A stretch of 64,000 bases of DNA from the NCBI GenBank assembly GCA_019239975.1, contig JAFAZE010000031.1, positions 1-64,000 on the forward strand, written 5' to 3'. Source of the DNA: Streptosporangiaceae bacterium. Its GTDB lineage: Bacteria; Actinomycetota; Actinomycetes; Streptosporangiales; Streptosporangiaceae. Shown here piece by piece: positions 1 to 9,038 of this stretch. Numbering within the stretch: the first letter of the stretch is position 1; each line of letters begins with the position of its first letter. The position numbers and the translations under genes are program-made. The notes below the pieces were generated by a model, which did no database searches, was not told where the DNA came from, and saw nothing but the letters and a program-made list of their open reading frames with translations.

Positions 1-1657
1 CACGGCCCTGCTTCACGTGCGGATAGTGCAGGTCGAAGGCTGGGCGCTCGGACCTGATCCGCGGCATCTTGGTGAAGTTGTGCCGGGGCGGCGGGCAGGA
101 CGTCGCCCACTCCAGCGAGCTGCAGAAGCCCCACGGGTCCTCTTCGGTCACCTTTTCGCCGTGCCGCCAGGTCACGTACATGTTCCAGAAGAAGATGAGG
201 ATGGACAGGGCCAGGATCCACGACCCGACGGAGGAGATGACGTTGAGCGTGGTCACGTTCCCGGGCAGGTCGGGGTAGTTGGCGGTGCGTCGCACCTGGC
301 CCTCGACCCCCGCCCAGTGCTGGACCAGGAACGTCAAGTTGAAGCCGATGAACAGCAGCCAGAACTGGAGCTTGCCGATCCGGCTGTTCAGCATCTTGCC
401 GGTCATCTTCGGCCACCAGAAGTAGAAGCCTGCGAACATCGCGAACAGCACCGTGCCGGCCAGCACGTAGTGGAAGTGCGCGACCACGAAATAGGAGTCG
501 GACACGGCGAAGTCCAGCCGCGGCGAGGCCAGGATGATGCCGGTGATGCCGCCGAACAAGAACACGACGAGGAACCCGACCGAGAACAGCATCGGCGGCT
601 CGAAGGTGAGCTGGCCTTTCCACATGGTGCCGGTCCAGTTGAAGAACTTCACCCCGGTCGGCACCGCGATCAGGAACGTCATGAACGAGAAGAACGGCAG
701 CAGCACCGCGCCGGTGGTGAACATGTGGTGCGCCCACACGGTCATGGACAGGCCGGCGATGGAGATGGTCGCGGCGATCAGCGTCTTGTAGCCGAACAGC
801 GGCTTGCGGCTGAACACCGGGATGATCTCGGTCGCGATGCCGAAGAACGGCAGCGCGAGGATATAGACCTCCGGATGGCCGAAGAACCAGAACAGGTGCT
901 GCCACAGAAGGGCACCGCCGCTGGAGGCGTCGAAGACGCGCGCGCCGAGCCGCCGGTCGATTTCGAGCACCAGCAGCGCGGCGGCCAGCACCGGGAACGC
1001 CATCAGGATAAGGATCGAGGTGAGCAGCGTGTTCCAGGTGAAGATCGGCATCCGGAACATCGTCATGCCGGGGGCACGCATGCAGAAGATCGTGGTGACG
1101 AAGTTGACCCCGCCGAGGATCGTGCCGAAGCCGGACAGCACCAGCCCCATGATCCACATGTCCGCGCCGACTCCGGGCGAGTAGACGGCGGAGTTCAGCG
1201 GGGCGTACGCGTACCAGCCGAACGCCGCGGCGCCGCCGGGCGTCAGGAAGCTGGCGACCAGGATCAGGCCGCCGAAGAGGAACAGGTAGTAGCTGAGAAG
1301 GTTCAGCCGCGGGAACGCGACATCGGGCGCGCCGAGCTGAAGGGGCATGATCTCGTTCGCGAACCCGACGAACAGCGGCGTCGCGAACAGCAGCAGCATC
1401 AGTATGCCGTGCATGGTGAACAGCTCGTTGTACTGCGCCTCGGAGACGAAGTGCCGGTTCGGCCCCAGCAGCTGGATGCGGATCAGCATCGCCAGGATCC
1501 CCGCGATCAGGAAGAACCCGAACGCGGTGACCAGGTACATGTGTCCGATGATCTTGTGGTCGGTCGAGGACAGCCAGTACGCCAGGACCGACCCCTTGCG
1601 TTCGGTCCGCCGCGATGGAGCGAGGCCGCGGGCCGCCGGTTCCTCAAGCGTCGTCAC
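1..1657 (-). CDS. ctaD: Cytochrome c oxidase subunit I (3' end cut by window edge)
   Basis: Catalytic subunit of the aa3-type terminal oxidase: a polytopic membrane protein that reduces O2 at the heme a3/CuB centre. The frame reads from a GTG at 1657 to the left edge without a stop, giving 552 codons, so only a short C-terminal tail is missing. Diagnostic stretches are [16 protein letters not shown] (CuB His and the His-Tyr cross-link), AHHMFTTG and [10 protein letters not shown] (CuB and heme ligands). The GTG start overlaps the ctaC stop as GTGA, so the two subunits are translationally coupled. Identification is secure; only the C-terminus is unseen. Confidence 0.97.
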   Translation of the reverse strand, partial: MTTLEEPAARGLAPSRRTERKGSVLAYWLSSTDHKIIGHMYLVTAFGFFLIAGILAMLIRIQLLGPNRHFVSEAQYNELFTMHGILMLLLFATPLFVGFANEIMPLQLGAPDVAFPRLNLLSYYLFLFGGLILVASFLTPGGAAAFGWYAYAPLNSAVYSPGVGADMWIMGLVLSGFGTILGGVNFVTTIFCMRAPGMTMFRMPIFTWNTLLTSILILMAFPVLAAALLVLEIDRRLGARVFDASSGGALLWQHLFWFFGHPEVYILALPFFGIATEIIPVFSRKPLFGYKTLIAATISIAGLSMTVWAHHMFTTGAVLLPFFSFMTFLIAVPTGVKFFNWTGTMWKGQLTFEPPMLFSVGFLVVFLFGGITGIILASPRLDFAVSDSYFVVAHFHYVLAGTVLFAMFAGFYFWWPKMTGKMLNSRIGKLQFWLLFIGFNLTFLVQHWAGVEGQVRRTANYPDLPGNVTTLNVISSVGSWILALSILIFFWNMYVTWRHGEKVTEEDPWGFCSSLEWATSCPPPRHNFTKMPRIRSERPAFDLHYPHVKQGR

Positions 1658-2496
1658 GTGGTACTCCCTGCTGCTGTCTTTTGTCGTGCCTGTTCTGTCG
1701 CGATGAACTGCCTGAACTGCGCCGGTGTCACGATCTTGAGCGTGAAGAGCATCCTGGCGTGATAGAGACCGCACAGCTCGCTGCAGTGCCCGATGAACGT
1801 GCCGGTCTGCGTGGCGGTGATCTCGAAGTGGTTCGGGTGGTCCGGGATGACGTCCCTCTTGAAGAGGAACTCCGGAACCCAGAACGCGTGCACCACGTCC
1901 GGTGACGTCAGGTTGAACCTGACGGTCTCCCCCACCGGGATCTCGAGCAGCGGCAGTTGCTGCTGCTGCGCCGACGCGTACGGGTTCCACGGCTCGCCGT
2001 TCATCACCACGTTGGCCTTGACGCCGTTGACGTCCGCGTAGGTGAACTGCCAGCTCCACTGGTAGCCGATCACGTTCACGGTCACGTCGGGGTGGCTCGA
2101 CAGGCTGTCAATGGTGTTCTCGTCCTTGGCGGTGTAGTAGAAGAGCACCGCGATCAGGATGAACGGCACCACCGTGTACAGGATCTCGATCGGCATGTTG
2201 TACCGCACCTGCGGCGGCAGCCGGTCGCCCCGCTTGCGGTGGAAGATCACCGCCCACAGGATCAGGCCCCACACGAGGACGCCGACCGCCAGCCCCGCGA
2301 TCCACGACCCCTGCCAGAGCGAGAGCACGACCTTGCCCTGGGTCGTGACGGGGTTGGGGAACCCGAGGCGGGTGAACGTGTTGTTCGTGCAGCCGGTGAG
2401 GGCGAGCAGCATGACGGCGAGCACCGCAGCGCGCGTCGCGGCGCGCGTCGCGGTGAGCCGGCGGCGTGGCGCCGCTGGCCTGCGGATCAGAGTCAA
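1654..2496 (-). CDS. ctaC: Cytochrome c oxidase subunit II (CuA lipoprotein)
   Basis: Subunit II carries the binuclear CuA site that accepts electrons from cytochrome c. A lipoprotein signal with lipobox LTGC is followed by two membrane helices (around [13 protein letters not shown] and [16 protein letters not shown]) and an external cupredoxin domain with the CuA motif [14 protein letters not shown] prefer the TTG start at 2496 because GGGAAGG lies just upstream; an in-frame ATG at 2535 would add 13 residues. The gene is 280 codons and overlaps ctaD by 4 bp. Divergent from the TusA-like gene, with 267 bp between them. Confidence 0.95.
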   Translation of the reverse strand: MTLIRRPAAPRRRLTATRAATRAAVLAVMLLALTGCTNNTFTRLGFPNPVTTQGKVVLSLWQGSWIAGLAVGVLVWGLILWAVIFHRKRGDRLPPQVRYNMPIEILYTVVPFILIAVLFYYTAKDENTIDSLSSHPDVTVNVIGYQWSWQFTYADVNGVKANVVMNGEPWNPYASAQQQQLPLLEIPVGETVRFNLTSPDVVHAFWVPEFLFKRDVIPDHPNHFEITATQTGTFIGHCSELCGLYHARMLFTLKIVTPAQFRQFIATEQARQKTAAGSTT

Positions 2497-2763
2497 GTGA
2501 GCGCCTTCCCAACATACGTCGCCCGGCACCCTCACCGCTGGGGCCGGTCCACGGTTCTTCTACAGCGTGTCGTGGAAACAGTATCGCGCCTGCCCCGGAC
2601 CGTACACGGGGACCCCCGGCACTCGCGGTCCAATCACGGTTCGGTCACGTTAAGGAGCCGTACGGTTTCTTCGCGTGTTACCGGGCGTACCGCCATGCGG
2701 GCGGGGCACTATGGAGAGGGCGGGAGCGATGGCGGGGATGGGAGCGATGGCGGGAGGATGAGC

Positions 2764-3126
2764 ATGAGCCGCGGCTGGTTCGGGCGCCGGGAAAGTGCCA
2801 CGGCAACCGCCGGGCGTGCCCCGGGACCGGGCGGCCCTTCCGGTGGCCTGGCCGGGCGATCCGCGGCGCCGGACGTTTCCGAAACGCCGCCCGTGCCGGC
2901 GCCGGTGCTGACGATCGACGCGCTCGGCCGCAAGTGCCCGATCCCGATCATCATGCTCGCCGAGCAGATCCGCGACGTCCCGGTGGGCCAGATCGTGGCG
3001 GTGCTCGCGGACGACCCCGCCGCCTACACCGACGTCCCCGCGTGGTGCGGGATGAAGTCGCACGAGTTCGTGGTCTCCCGCGAGCTGCCCTCGGGCTGGG
3101 CGTTCCTCATCCGCCGCCGCTACTGA
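2764..3126 (+). CDS. TusA/SirA-family sulfur carrier protein with N-terminal extension
   Basis: 120 residues. The C-terminal ~75 residues are a TusA/SirA/YedF-type domain with the family motif CPIP (Cys58) inside LGRKCPIPIIML, followed by the usual beta-alpha-beta core. The family carries persulfide sulfur on this Cys for tRNA thiolation or other sulfur transfer. The first ~45 residues are Gly/Ala/Pro-rich and probably disordered. The ATG at 2764 is chosen because GGGAGG lies six bases upstream; ATGs at 2758 and 2695 are in frame but poorly placed. No sulfurtransferase partner lies nearby, so the physiological acceptor is unknown. Confidence 0.8.
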   Translation: MSRGWFGRRESATATAGRAPGPGGPSGGLAGRSAAPDVSETPPVPAPVLTIDALGRKCPIPIIMLAEQIRDVPVGQIVAVLADDPAAYTDVPAWCGMKSHEFVVSRELPSGWAFLIRRRY

Positions 3127-3180
3127 GCGTCATCCGCCGCTACTGAGCGTCCCGGCGGGCTGCGCGCGAGACCCTCCTGA

Positions 3181-3235
3181 CGGGTTTTGGGTGCAATGCG
3201 CGCTGCTGTAACGACCAGAATCGCACCCAAACCCG
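3181..3235. terminator. Hairpin between convergent genes
   Basis: An inverted repeat (CGGGTTTTGGGTGC at 3181-3194 against GCACCCAAACCCG at 3223-3235) with one bulged T and a 28-base loop. It lies between the convergent TusA-like and ctaG genes and could end transcription from both sides. There is no clear U-tract. Confidence 0.45.
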
Positions 3236-3236
3236 G

Positions 3237-3285
3237 GATGGCTGCCGCTCGAAGGACGGCAGATGGCTGCCGCTCGAAGGACGGC
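3237..3285. repeat. 25-bp tandem duplication
   Basis: Two head-to-tail copies of a 25-bp unit beginning GATGGCTGCCGCTCG, at 3237-3261 and 3262-3285. They are identical over 24 bases. The repeat lies in the convergent intergenic region immediately before the ctaG stop and looks like a recent slippage or duplication event. Confidence 0.9.
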
Positions 3286-3290
3286 GGTGG

Positions 3291-4406
3291 TCAGGTGGGC
3301 TTGAAGCGGCCGGTGAAGCGGGGGTCCTCTTCCCACCACGGGCGGTCGCCGTCGGCGGGATCCGGCGGCGCGGCCACTCCAGGCGCCGCCGCTCCCGGCG
3401 CGACCGCTCCAGGCGCCGCCGTTCCCGGCTCGGCCGTTCCCGGCTCGGCCGTTCCCGGCTCGGCTGCCTCCGCCGGGCCGCTCGGTCCGCTCGTGCCCGC
3501 GACGGCGGCGCGGGCGGCCTGCGCGGCGTCCCTGGCGTCGAGTTCCGCGTCGACCCGTTCCGCCTCGGCCTGGTCTTCCCGCATCAGCTGGATCAGCTGG
3601 ACCGCCAGGAAGGGAAGGCCCACGAGGTCACCGAGGATCCACAGCACTCCCCCGCCGATGACCTGATCCGTCTTCAGGCTGGGCCCCCAGGGCCGGCCGA
3701 GAGCCTGGTAGTACGCCCCGCCGATCAGGCTCGTGTACGCGATCACGGCGATGCCGAAGAACGCGTCGCCGATGACTTCCGCCCCGGTGATCCACATCGA
3801 GACCCCGTAGGAGTACGCCTTGGGCACCGGGTCAACGCGCAGCAGCGTCCAGAAGAACGCGAACCCGGGCGCCATCAGCGCCAGGTAGGTCAGCTCGCGG
3901 ATCGCGGTGCTGTGGAACACCGCCGTGTACCAGGAGGTGAAGTACATCGAGAACGGGACCGCCACCAGCGCGAACGTGGTGACCGCCGGGAACGTCAGGA
4001 CCTTCGCCGGCCGGCTCCGGATCACCGCCCCGATCCGGCGCCCCGCCCCGGGCAGCGCGGCGATGGCCAGCGTGAGCGGCCGCCCCATCGCGAGGAACAG
4101 GGGCACCAGCAGGACGAGCAGCACGGTCTGCGTGGCGCGGGCGTAGAACAGGATTCCCTGGTAGACGCCGATCCACGACATGGTGGCGAGCACCAGGAAG
4201 CCGAGACCGAGCCCGGCGAACGCGACCACGCGGCCCGTCGCCCACCTGTCACCGCCGCGGTGCACCCTTCGCACGCCGGCGATGTAGCAGCCGCCGAGCA
4301 GGACCACGAGCGCGATCATCCACGGGTCGGCCGTCCACTGCGTGAAGGCACGGGTGAGCGTCAGCTCTGGGGGCCCCTGGTACCCGGACGCGAGCGCGGC
4401 TGGCAT
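3291..4406 (-). CDS. ctaG: CtaG-type cytochrome c oxidase assembly protein
   Basis: Polytopic membrane protein of the Caa3_CtaG family, associated with copper delivery to or assembly of cytochrome oxidase. About seven hydrophobic helices occupy the first ~270 residues, including MIALVVLLGGCYIAGV and TVLLVLLVPLFLAMG, with conserved polar stretches such as SMYFTSWYTAVFH. The C-terminal ~85 residues form a cytoplasmic-type tail rich in Pro/Ala/Glu, with AEPGT repeated three times, ending in PWWEEDPRFTGRFKPT. ATG 4406 gives 371 residues; GTG 4415 is an alternative. It sits in the oxidase neighbourhood and converges on the TusA-like gene. Confidence 0.88.
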   Translation of the reverse strand: MPAALASGYQGPPELTLTRAFTQWTADPWMIALVVLLGGCYIAGVRRVHRGGDRWATGRVVAFAGLGLGFLVLATMSWIGVYQGILFYARATQTVLLVLLVPLFLAMGRPLTLAIAALPGAGRRIGAVIRSRPAKVLTFPAVTTFALVAVPFSMYFTSWYTAVFHSTAIRELTYLALMAPGFAFFWTLLRVDPVPKAYSYGVSMWITGAEVIGDAFFGIAVIAYTSLIGGAYYQALGRPWGPSLKTDQVIGGGVLWILGDLVGLPFLAVQLIQLMREDQAEAERVDAELDARDAAQAARAAVAGTSGPSGPAEAAEPGTAEPGTAEPGTAAPGAVAPGAAAPGVAAPPDPADGDRPWWEEDPRFTGRFKPT

Positions 4407-4432
4407 AGCTGTCACGCTACCGCCCAGGTTGC

Positions 4433-5404
4433 TCAGCTGGTCAGGTGCGCGGCGATCTCCTCGGCGGCGTCCTCGCCGTAGGCGTCCGCGCAGCGCTCGG
4501 CCAGCGGGCCCGGCTTGAGGTCGTATTCCTGGGTGCCGACGGTCTCCAGGGCGTGCACGGCCAGCAGGTTGCCGAGCTGGGCGGCGCGCTCGTGGGACAG
4601 GCCCCACGCGACGGCGGCGAGGAAGCCCGACCGGAACGCGTCACCGGCGCCGGTCGGCTCGGCCAGCACGGCGTCCGGCACGGGGCCGACCTCGACCGGC
4701 GGCTGCCCGGCCTGCTCCACCCGCGCCCCGTCGCCGCCCAGCGTCGTGACGCGGACGCCGACGTGGCTCAGGACCTCGGCCGCGGACCAGCCGGTCTTGC
4801 GCTCGATCAGCGCGCCCTCGTACTCGTTGGAGAACAGGTACGCGGCCCCGTCGACGAGGTCGTGCACCTGGGGTCCCTCGAACCGGGCGAGCTGCCACGA
4901 AGGGTCGGCGGCGAACGCCAGGCCGAGCGAGCGGCACTGCGCGCTGAAGCGCAGCACCGCGTCGGGGTCCGTCGCGCCGATCAGCACGAGATCGACCCCT
5001 CCGGCGCACAGCGGCGCGAGATCGATGTCGCGGTCCTCGCTCATCGCCCCCGCGTAGAACGACGCGATCTGGTTACCGACGCTGTCGGTGGTGGCCACGA
5101 ACCGCGCCGTATGCCGCAGCATCGATTCGCGGACGCCGGAGGTGTCGACGCCGTGCCGGTCCAGCCACGCGCGGTACTCGGCGAAGTCGGCCCCGGCGCT
5201 GCCGATCAGCAGCGGGCGCAGGCCCAGGCCGGCCAGGCCGAACGCGATGTTGGCCGCCACTCCCCCGCGCCTGATCTGCAGCTCGTCCACGAGGAACGAC
5301 AGGGCAACCTTGTCCAGCTTGTCCGCGATCAGCTGATCCTCGAACCGGCCGGGAAACTTCATCAGGTGATCGGTGGCGATCGACCCGGTGACGGCGATCC
5401 GCAC
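4433..5404 (-). CDS. adoK: PfkB-family adenosine kinase
   Basis: 323-residue PfkB-family kinase. It matches my memory of the mycobacterial adenosine kinase Rv2202c closely: N-terminus IAVTGSIATDHLM, RRGGVAANIAF, HTARFVATT, FYAGAMSE and the C-terminal anion-hole motif PTGAGDAFRSGF with catalytic Asp. The family phosphorylates adenosine to AMP (purine salvage). The neighbourhood (ctaC/ctaD and an ErpA homologue) is the same as in mycobacteria, which supports the call. A sugar kinase activity cannot be excluded from sequence alone. Confidence 0.85.
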   Translation of the reverse strand: MRIAVTGSIATDHLMKFPGRFEDQLIADKLDKVALSFLVDELQIRRGGVAANIAFGLAGLGLRPLLIGSAGADFAEYRAWLDRHGVDTSGVRESMLRHTARFVATTDSVGNQIASFYAGAMSEDRDIDLAPLCAGGVDLVLIGATDPDAVLRFSAQCRSLGLAFAADPSWQLARFEGPQVHDLVDGAAYLFSNEYEGALIERKTGWSAAEVLSHVGVRVTTLGGDGARVEQAGQPPVEVGPVPDAVLAEPTGAGDAFRSGFLAAVAWGLSHERAAQLGNLLAVHALETVGTQEYDLKPGPLAERCADAYGEDAAEEIAAHLTS

Positions 5405-5426
5405 GGCGGGGATTCTCAGTCGCGCG

Positions 5427-5777
5427 TCAGTGGAAGGAGTCGCCGCAGGCGCAGGAACCCGTCGCGTTCGGGTTGTCGATCGTGAAGCCCTGCTTCTCGA
5501 TGGTGTCCACGAAGTCGATGGTCGCGCCGGTGAGGTAGGGAGCGCTCATCTTGTCCGTCACCACCTCGACGCCGCCGAAGTCGGCCACGATGTCGCCCTC
5601 GAAGGAGCGCTCGTCGAAGTAAAGCTGGTAGCGCAGCCCGGAACAGCCGCCCGGCTGAACGGCGACGCGCAGCCGCAGGTCGTCACGACCCTCCTGGCTG
5701 AGCAGCGCGCCCACCTTGCTGGCCGCGGCCTCGGTGAGGATGACACCCTGCTGCGTCACATCGTTCTGAACGGTCAT
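5427..5777 (-). CDS. erpA: Iron-sulfur cluster insertion protein ErpA (HesB/IscA family)
   Basis: 116-residue A-type carrier that holds and delivers Fe-S clusters. The three conserved cysteines are present: PGGCSGLRYQLYF in the middle and the C-terminal SCACGDSFH (CxC). Length and the ILTEAAASKV start motif are typical. It lies 22 bp upstream of adoK on the same strand and may be co-transcribed with it. Confidence 0.93.
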   Translation of the reverse strand: MTVQNDVTQQGVILTEAAASKVGALLSQEGRDDLRLRVAVQPGGCSGLRYQLYFDERSFEGDIVADFGGVEVVTDKMSAPYLTGATIDFVDTIEKQGFTIDNPNATGSCACGDSFH

Positions 5778-5916
5778 CTGTCGTTAGCTCCCGCCTAGGT
5801 CGTGCCGCCGTGAGCGGCCCGGCGTGATCTGTCGTCCTGTCTCAACGATATGCCCCGTGCGCGCATTCCGCGCAACCGAGCCTGCCGCAAGGACCGCCGT
5901 GCAGCAGCGTCGGTCC

Positions 5917-6498
5917 TTACAGGCCCGGCGCGCCCCAGACGGGGAACCACCGGGTCAGGTCCTGCTCGAACTTGAGGTCGTCGCCGATCGCGCCCTTCAC
6001 CGACAGCTCGAGCGCGTTGTCGCGGCGCTCGCCGGACAGCGGGGCGAACGGGTAGAACGTGCCCCGTTTGTACAGGTACACCAGCGCCAGCCTGCGTTCG
6101 CTGTCGTCGCGGAAGGCGACAAGCGTGCACAGCAGCTGCGGGCCGAACCCGTTGTCCACGAGCGCGCTGTTCACCGCGTGCAGGTCGGTGACGAGCGCGT
6201 CGATCTCGTCGGACATCCGCGAGACGACCAGCCAGGTGAAGCCGTAGGAGTCCTTCGTCACCTCGACCGGCAGCCCGCCTTCGCTGCTCGCCGACATGTT
6301 GAGCAGGTCGCGCACGTCCTTCTGCACGTCCTCGAAGGTCTTGCCCTCCACCGGGCGGAAGCAGACCGATCCGGACCCGGTGGGCTTGAAGTCCATCCCG
6401 GCCTCCAGCGTCACCGCGGCGGAGGGCAGCGCGAACAGGTCGTCCAGCTTCGGCTGAACCGGCTTGGTCCGGCCGAGCAGCGTGTCCAGGAAACCCAT
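5917..6498 (-). CDS. pspAB: PspA-associated protein PspAB
   Basis: 193-residue soluble protein starting MGFLDTLLGRT, with the features of the PspAB family that accompanies PspA and HtpX in actinobacteria (KLDDLFALPSAAVTLE, CFRPVEG, LVVSRMSDEIDALVTDLHAVN, LVYLYKRGTFYPFAP). The molecular role is not established; the genomic link is to the phage-shock/envelope-stress response. It begins 5 bp after the htpX stop, so the two are probably one transcript. Confidence 0.85.
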   Translation of the reverse strand: MGFLDTLLGRTKPVQPKLDDLFALPSAAVTLEAGMDFKPTGSGSVCFRPVEGKTFEDVQKDVRDLLNMSASSEGGLPVEVTKDSYGFTWLVVSRMSDEIDALVTDLHAVNSALVDNGFGPQLLCTLVAFRDDSERRLALVYLYKRGTFYPFAPLSGERRDNALELSVKGAIGDDLKFEQDLTRWFPVWGAPGL

Positions 6499-6503
6499 CG
6501 GCG

Positions 6504-7469
6504 TTACCTGGGGGCTACCTGGCCGAGCTGCTTCTGGATCTTGTCGAGCTCCTGGATACGGCGCTCCAGCGTCGGGTGCGTGGAGAAGATCCTCGACAGG
6601 CCCCCACCGCCGCCACCGGACAGCTTCATCGCCGGCGCGAAGTAGAACGCGTTCAGCGGCTCGGCCGCGCGCAGGTCCTGGTTCGGGATCCGCGCCATGC
6701 CACCGCTGACCTTGATCAGAGCGCTCTTCAGCGCCGACGGCTGGCCGGTGAGCAGCGCACCGCTGCGGTCGGCGGCCAGCTCGCGGTACCGCGACAGCAG
6801 CCGGATCAGCAGGAAGCTGACCGCGTACACCACGACGGACACCGCCATGATGCCGAGCATGACCAGCGCGGCGTTCTGGTTGTCGTTGCCGCGCCGGCCG
6901 CCGCCGAACAGCTCGGAGTAGAACGCGAACCTGACCAGCAGGCCGGCGATGATGGCGAGCAACGACGCGATCGTCATCACCTGGACGTCCTTGTGCGCGA
7001 CGTGCGACAGCTCGTGGGCCAGCACGCCCTCGAGCTCCTCCCGGGTCAGGTTCAGGTGCCCGTCCAGCATGGCCGTGGTCACGCACAGCACCGAGTTCTT
7101 GCTGTTGCGGCCCGTGGCGAACGCGTTCGGCATGGGGCTGCGGGCGATCGCCACCTTGGGCTTGTCCATGTCGGCGAGCGCGCACAGCCGGTCGACCATG
7201 CCGTGCAGTTCCGGCGCCTCGCGCGGTGACACCAGCTGGGCTCCCGCCGCGGCCAGCGCTATCTTGTCCGACCAGAACAGCGACGCGATCGCCAAACCGC
7301 CCCCGAAGACGACCGCGACGAGCACGATCGCCGCTGACGACGTGTGCGCGGCGGACATGATGCCTATGATCAGGGCGACGAACGCGACAAACACCAGGCC
7401 GAGCAGGAACATCGTCGCGGTCATCCGCACCGTGAGCCCTCGGTCAGGCGCATACCTCGTACGCGCCAT
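6504..7469 (-). CDS. htpX: Zinc metalloprotease HtpX
   Basis: 321-residue membrane-embedded M48 peptidase that degrades misfolded membrane proteins. Two N-terminal helices precede the zinc site HELSH (residues 152-156), two more helices follow, and the third zinc ligand lies in RYRELAADRSGA. The C-terminus has STHPTLERRIQEL, typical of M48. The ATG at 7469 follows GGAGGTGCGTT, a strong ribosome-binding site; an upstream start at 7517 would add an unlikely tail. It sits between pspAA and pspAB. Confidence 0.95.
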   Translation of the reverse strand: MARTRYAPDRGLTVRMTATMFLLGLVFVAFVALIIGIMSAAHTSSAAIVLVAVVFGGGLAIASLFWSDKIALAAAGAQLVSPREAPELHGMVDRLCALADMDKPKVAIARSPMPNAFATGRNSKNSVLCVTTAMLDGHLNLTREELEGVLAHELSHVAHKDVQVMTIASLLAIIAGLLVRFAFYSELFGGGRRGNDNQNAALVMLGIMAVSVVVYAVSFLLIRLLSRYRELAADRSGALLTGQPSALKSALIKVSGGMARIPNQDLRAAEPLNAFYFAPAMKLSGGGGGGLSRIFSTHPTLERRIQELDKIQKQLGQVAPR

Positions 7470-7620
7470 AACGCACCTCCGATCGTACCGGGACATCGCG
7501 GCCTCATGCCGCGTCACCCGGCCTTACAAGAAATCTATCCGAAGAACGTCGGGCATATCCTGAACACTTCCCGTGAAGAACCTGGAAGTCAGGCGTAACC
7601 GGAGGGCCGGCGGCCGGCGG

Positions 7621-7899
7621 TCAGCCCGGGATCAGCCCCTCGTCCGTGAGCATCTTGCGCACTTCGGTCAGGCTCGCGTCCTCGGGCGGAAGGATCAGTT
7701 CCGACGGCGAGAGGGTGTCGGGCGGTTCCAGCGATCCGTGGGACCGAACGGCGGCGAGCAACCCGTGCAGCGCGGCGCCGAAGGCGGCCTCGTCGTTACG
7801 GTCGACCGCGGCCTGGAGTTCGGCGTCCAGGCGGTTCAGCTCGGGCGCGGCCGCGTCGTCCAGCCGGTACTGCCCCTCGCCGAGGATCCGGACGATCAT
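7621..7899 (-). CDS. pspAA: PspA-associated protein PspAA
   Basis: 92-residue acidic protein of the small PspAA family (MIVRILGEGQYRL, LNRLDAELQAAVDRNDEAAF, LTDEGLIPG). It is translationally coupled to pspA by an ATGA overlap at 7896-7899. The family acts with PspA in the actinobacterial phage-shock-like response; its biochemistry is not known to me. About 150 bp separate it from htpX, which may have its own promoter there. Confidence 0.85.
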   Translation of the reverse strand: MIVRILGEGQYRLDDAAAPELNRLDAELQAAVDRNDEAAFGAALHGLLAAVRSHGSLEPPDTLSPSELILPPEDASLTEVRKMLTDEGLIPG

Positions 7900-8759
7900 G
7901 CGTCCTCACCAGCCCTCGGCGGCTCGGCCGGGGTCGTCGCCGGCCCCTGGGCCTGGGTCTGAGCCTGGGAACCGCCCGCGGGCGCGGCGCCGGCCCGGTC
8001 CGCGCCGGCCGCACCGTTCGCGTCGCCGTTCGCCGAGCCCTCGATCTGCCGCGGCGCCCCGGCGGCCAGCTCGCCCTTCATCTTGGCGAGCTCGAGCTCC
8101 ACGTCCGAGCCGGCGCCGATCCGGTCAAGCTCCGCCTGGATGTCGTCGGTCCGGCCGCCCACCTGGTCCTCGAGCGCGCCCGAGGCGAGCAGCTCGTCGA
8201 TGGCGCCGGCCCGGGCCTGCATCTGCGCGGTCTTGTCCTCGGCACGCTGGATCGCCATGCCGACGTCGCCCATCTCCTCCGAGATGCCGGAGAAGGCCTC
8301 GTTGATCCTGGTCTGCGCCTCGGCCGCGGTATAGGTGGCCTTGATGGTCTCCTTCCGGGTGCGGAAGGCGTCCACCTTGGCCTGCAGCCGCTGCGACGCG
8401 ACCGTGAGCTTCTCCTCCTCGGCCTGCAGCGACGCGTACTGGCCCTGCAGCTCGTTGAGCTGCGTCTGCACGGCCGCCTTGCGCTGCAGCGCCTCCCGCG
8501 CCAGGTCCTCACGGCCCTGGCCGAGCGCCTTCATCGCCTGCTCCTGGCGCCTGCCCTGCTCCTGCTGGAGCTGGTTCATCTGCAGCTCGACCCGCTTGCG
8601 GGACGTGGCGACATCCGCGACCCCGCGCCGGACCTTAGTCAGCATCTCGAGCTGCCGCTGGTAAGAGTAGTCCAGGGTCTCGCGAGGATCTTCCATGCGG
8701 TCCAGGGCCTTGTTGGCCTTGGCCCTGAAGATCATCGAGACTCGCTTCATCACGCTCAT
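7896..8759 (-). CDS. pspA: PspA/IM30 phage-shock protein
   Basis: 287-residue PspA/IM30/Vipp1-family protein that binds and stabilises stressed membranes. The N-terminal amphipathic helix (MSVMKRVSMIFRAKANKAL) is followed by long alpha-helical coiled-coil segments through about residue 220. The C-terminal ~55 residues are Ala/Gly/Gln/Pro-rich, an extension beyond the core family. First gene of the block pspA-pspAA-(gap)-htpX-pspAB. Confidence 0.95.
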   Translation of the reverse strand: MSVMKRVSMIFRAKANKALDRMEDPRETLDYSYQRQLEMLTKVRRGVADVATSRKRVELQMNQLQQEQGRRQEQAMKALGQGREDLAREALQRKAAVQTQLNELQGQYASLQAEEEKLTVASQRLQAKVDAFRTRKETIKATYTAAEAQTRINEAFSGISEEMGDVGMAIQRAEDKTAQMQARAGAIDELLASGALEDQVGGRTDDIQAELDRIGAGSDVELELAKMKGELAAGAPRQIEGSANGDANGAAGADRAGAAPAGGSQAQTQAQGPATTPAEPPRAGEDA

Positions 8760-8900
8760 TGGCGCGGCCGTCCCCTTCGTCTACCTGTGCGCCGCCCCGG
8801 GGCGGCAGCTGCCGCCAGGCGGGCGGCTGTTGCCGCCGGCTGATCGCATTCCACCCTACGCGCTGCCCCGTAGCGGTAGCTACATATCCACCGCGTCCGC

Positions 8901-8992
8901 GCGCGCAACAGAAGAGGGCACGCGAGAGGGCACGCGCGCAACAGCGCGAGAGGGCACGCGCGCAACAGAAGAAGGCAACAGAAGAGGGCAGG
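8901..8992. repeat. Imperfect GAGGGCACGCG / GCGCAACAG repeats
   Basis: A purine-rich stretch in the divergent region between pspA and the DUF3043 gene. It contains interleaved short repeats (GAGGGCACGCG three times, GCGCAACAG/GGCAACAG several times). It occupies the place where the promoters of both genes should lie. No function is visible. Confidence 0.6.
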
Positions 8993-9038
8993 ACAGGCGG
9001 GCGGGACGTCCGCAAACACGCAGAACAGGCTCTAAGCT

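Noticed and set aside
17-1762. Long plus-strand open frame of 581 codons over ctaD
   Set aside because: Antisense shadow of ctaD; composition (Arg/Glu/Gln/His-rich) is typical of an antisense frame and matches no family.
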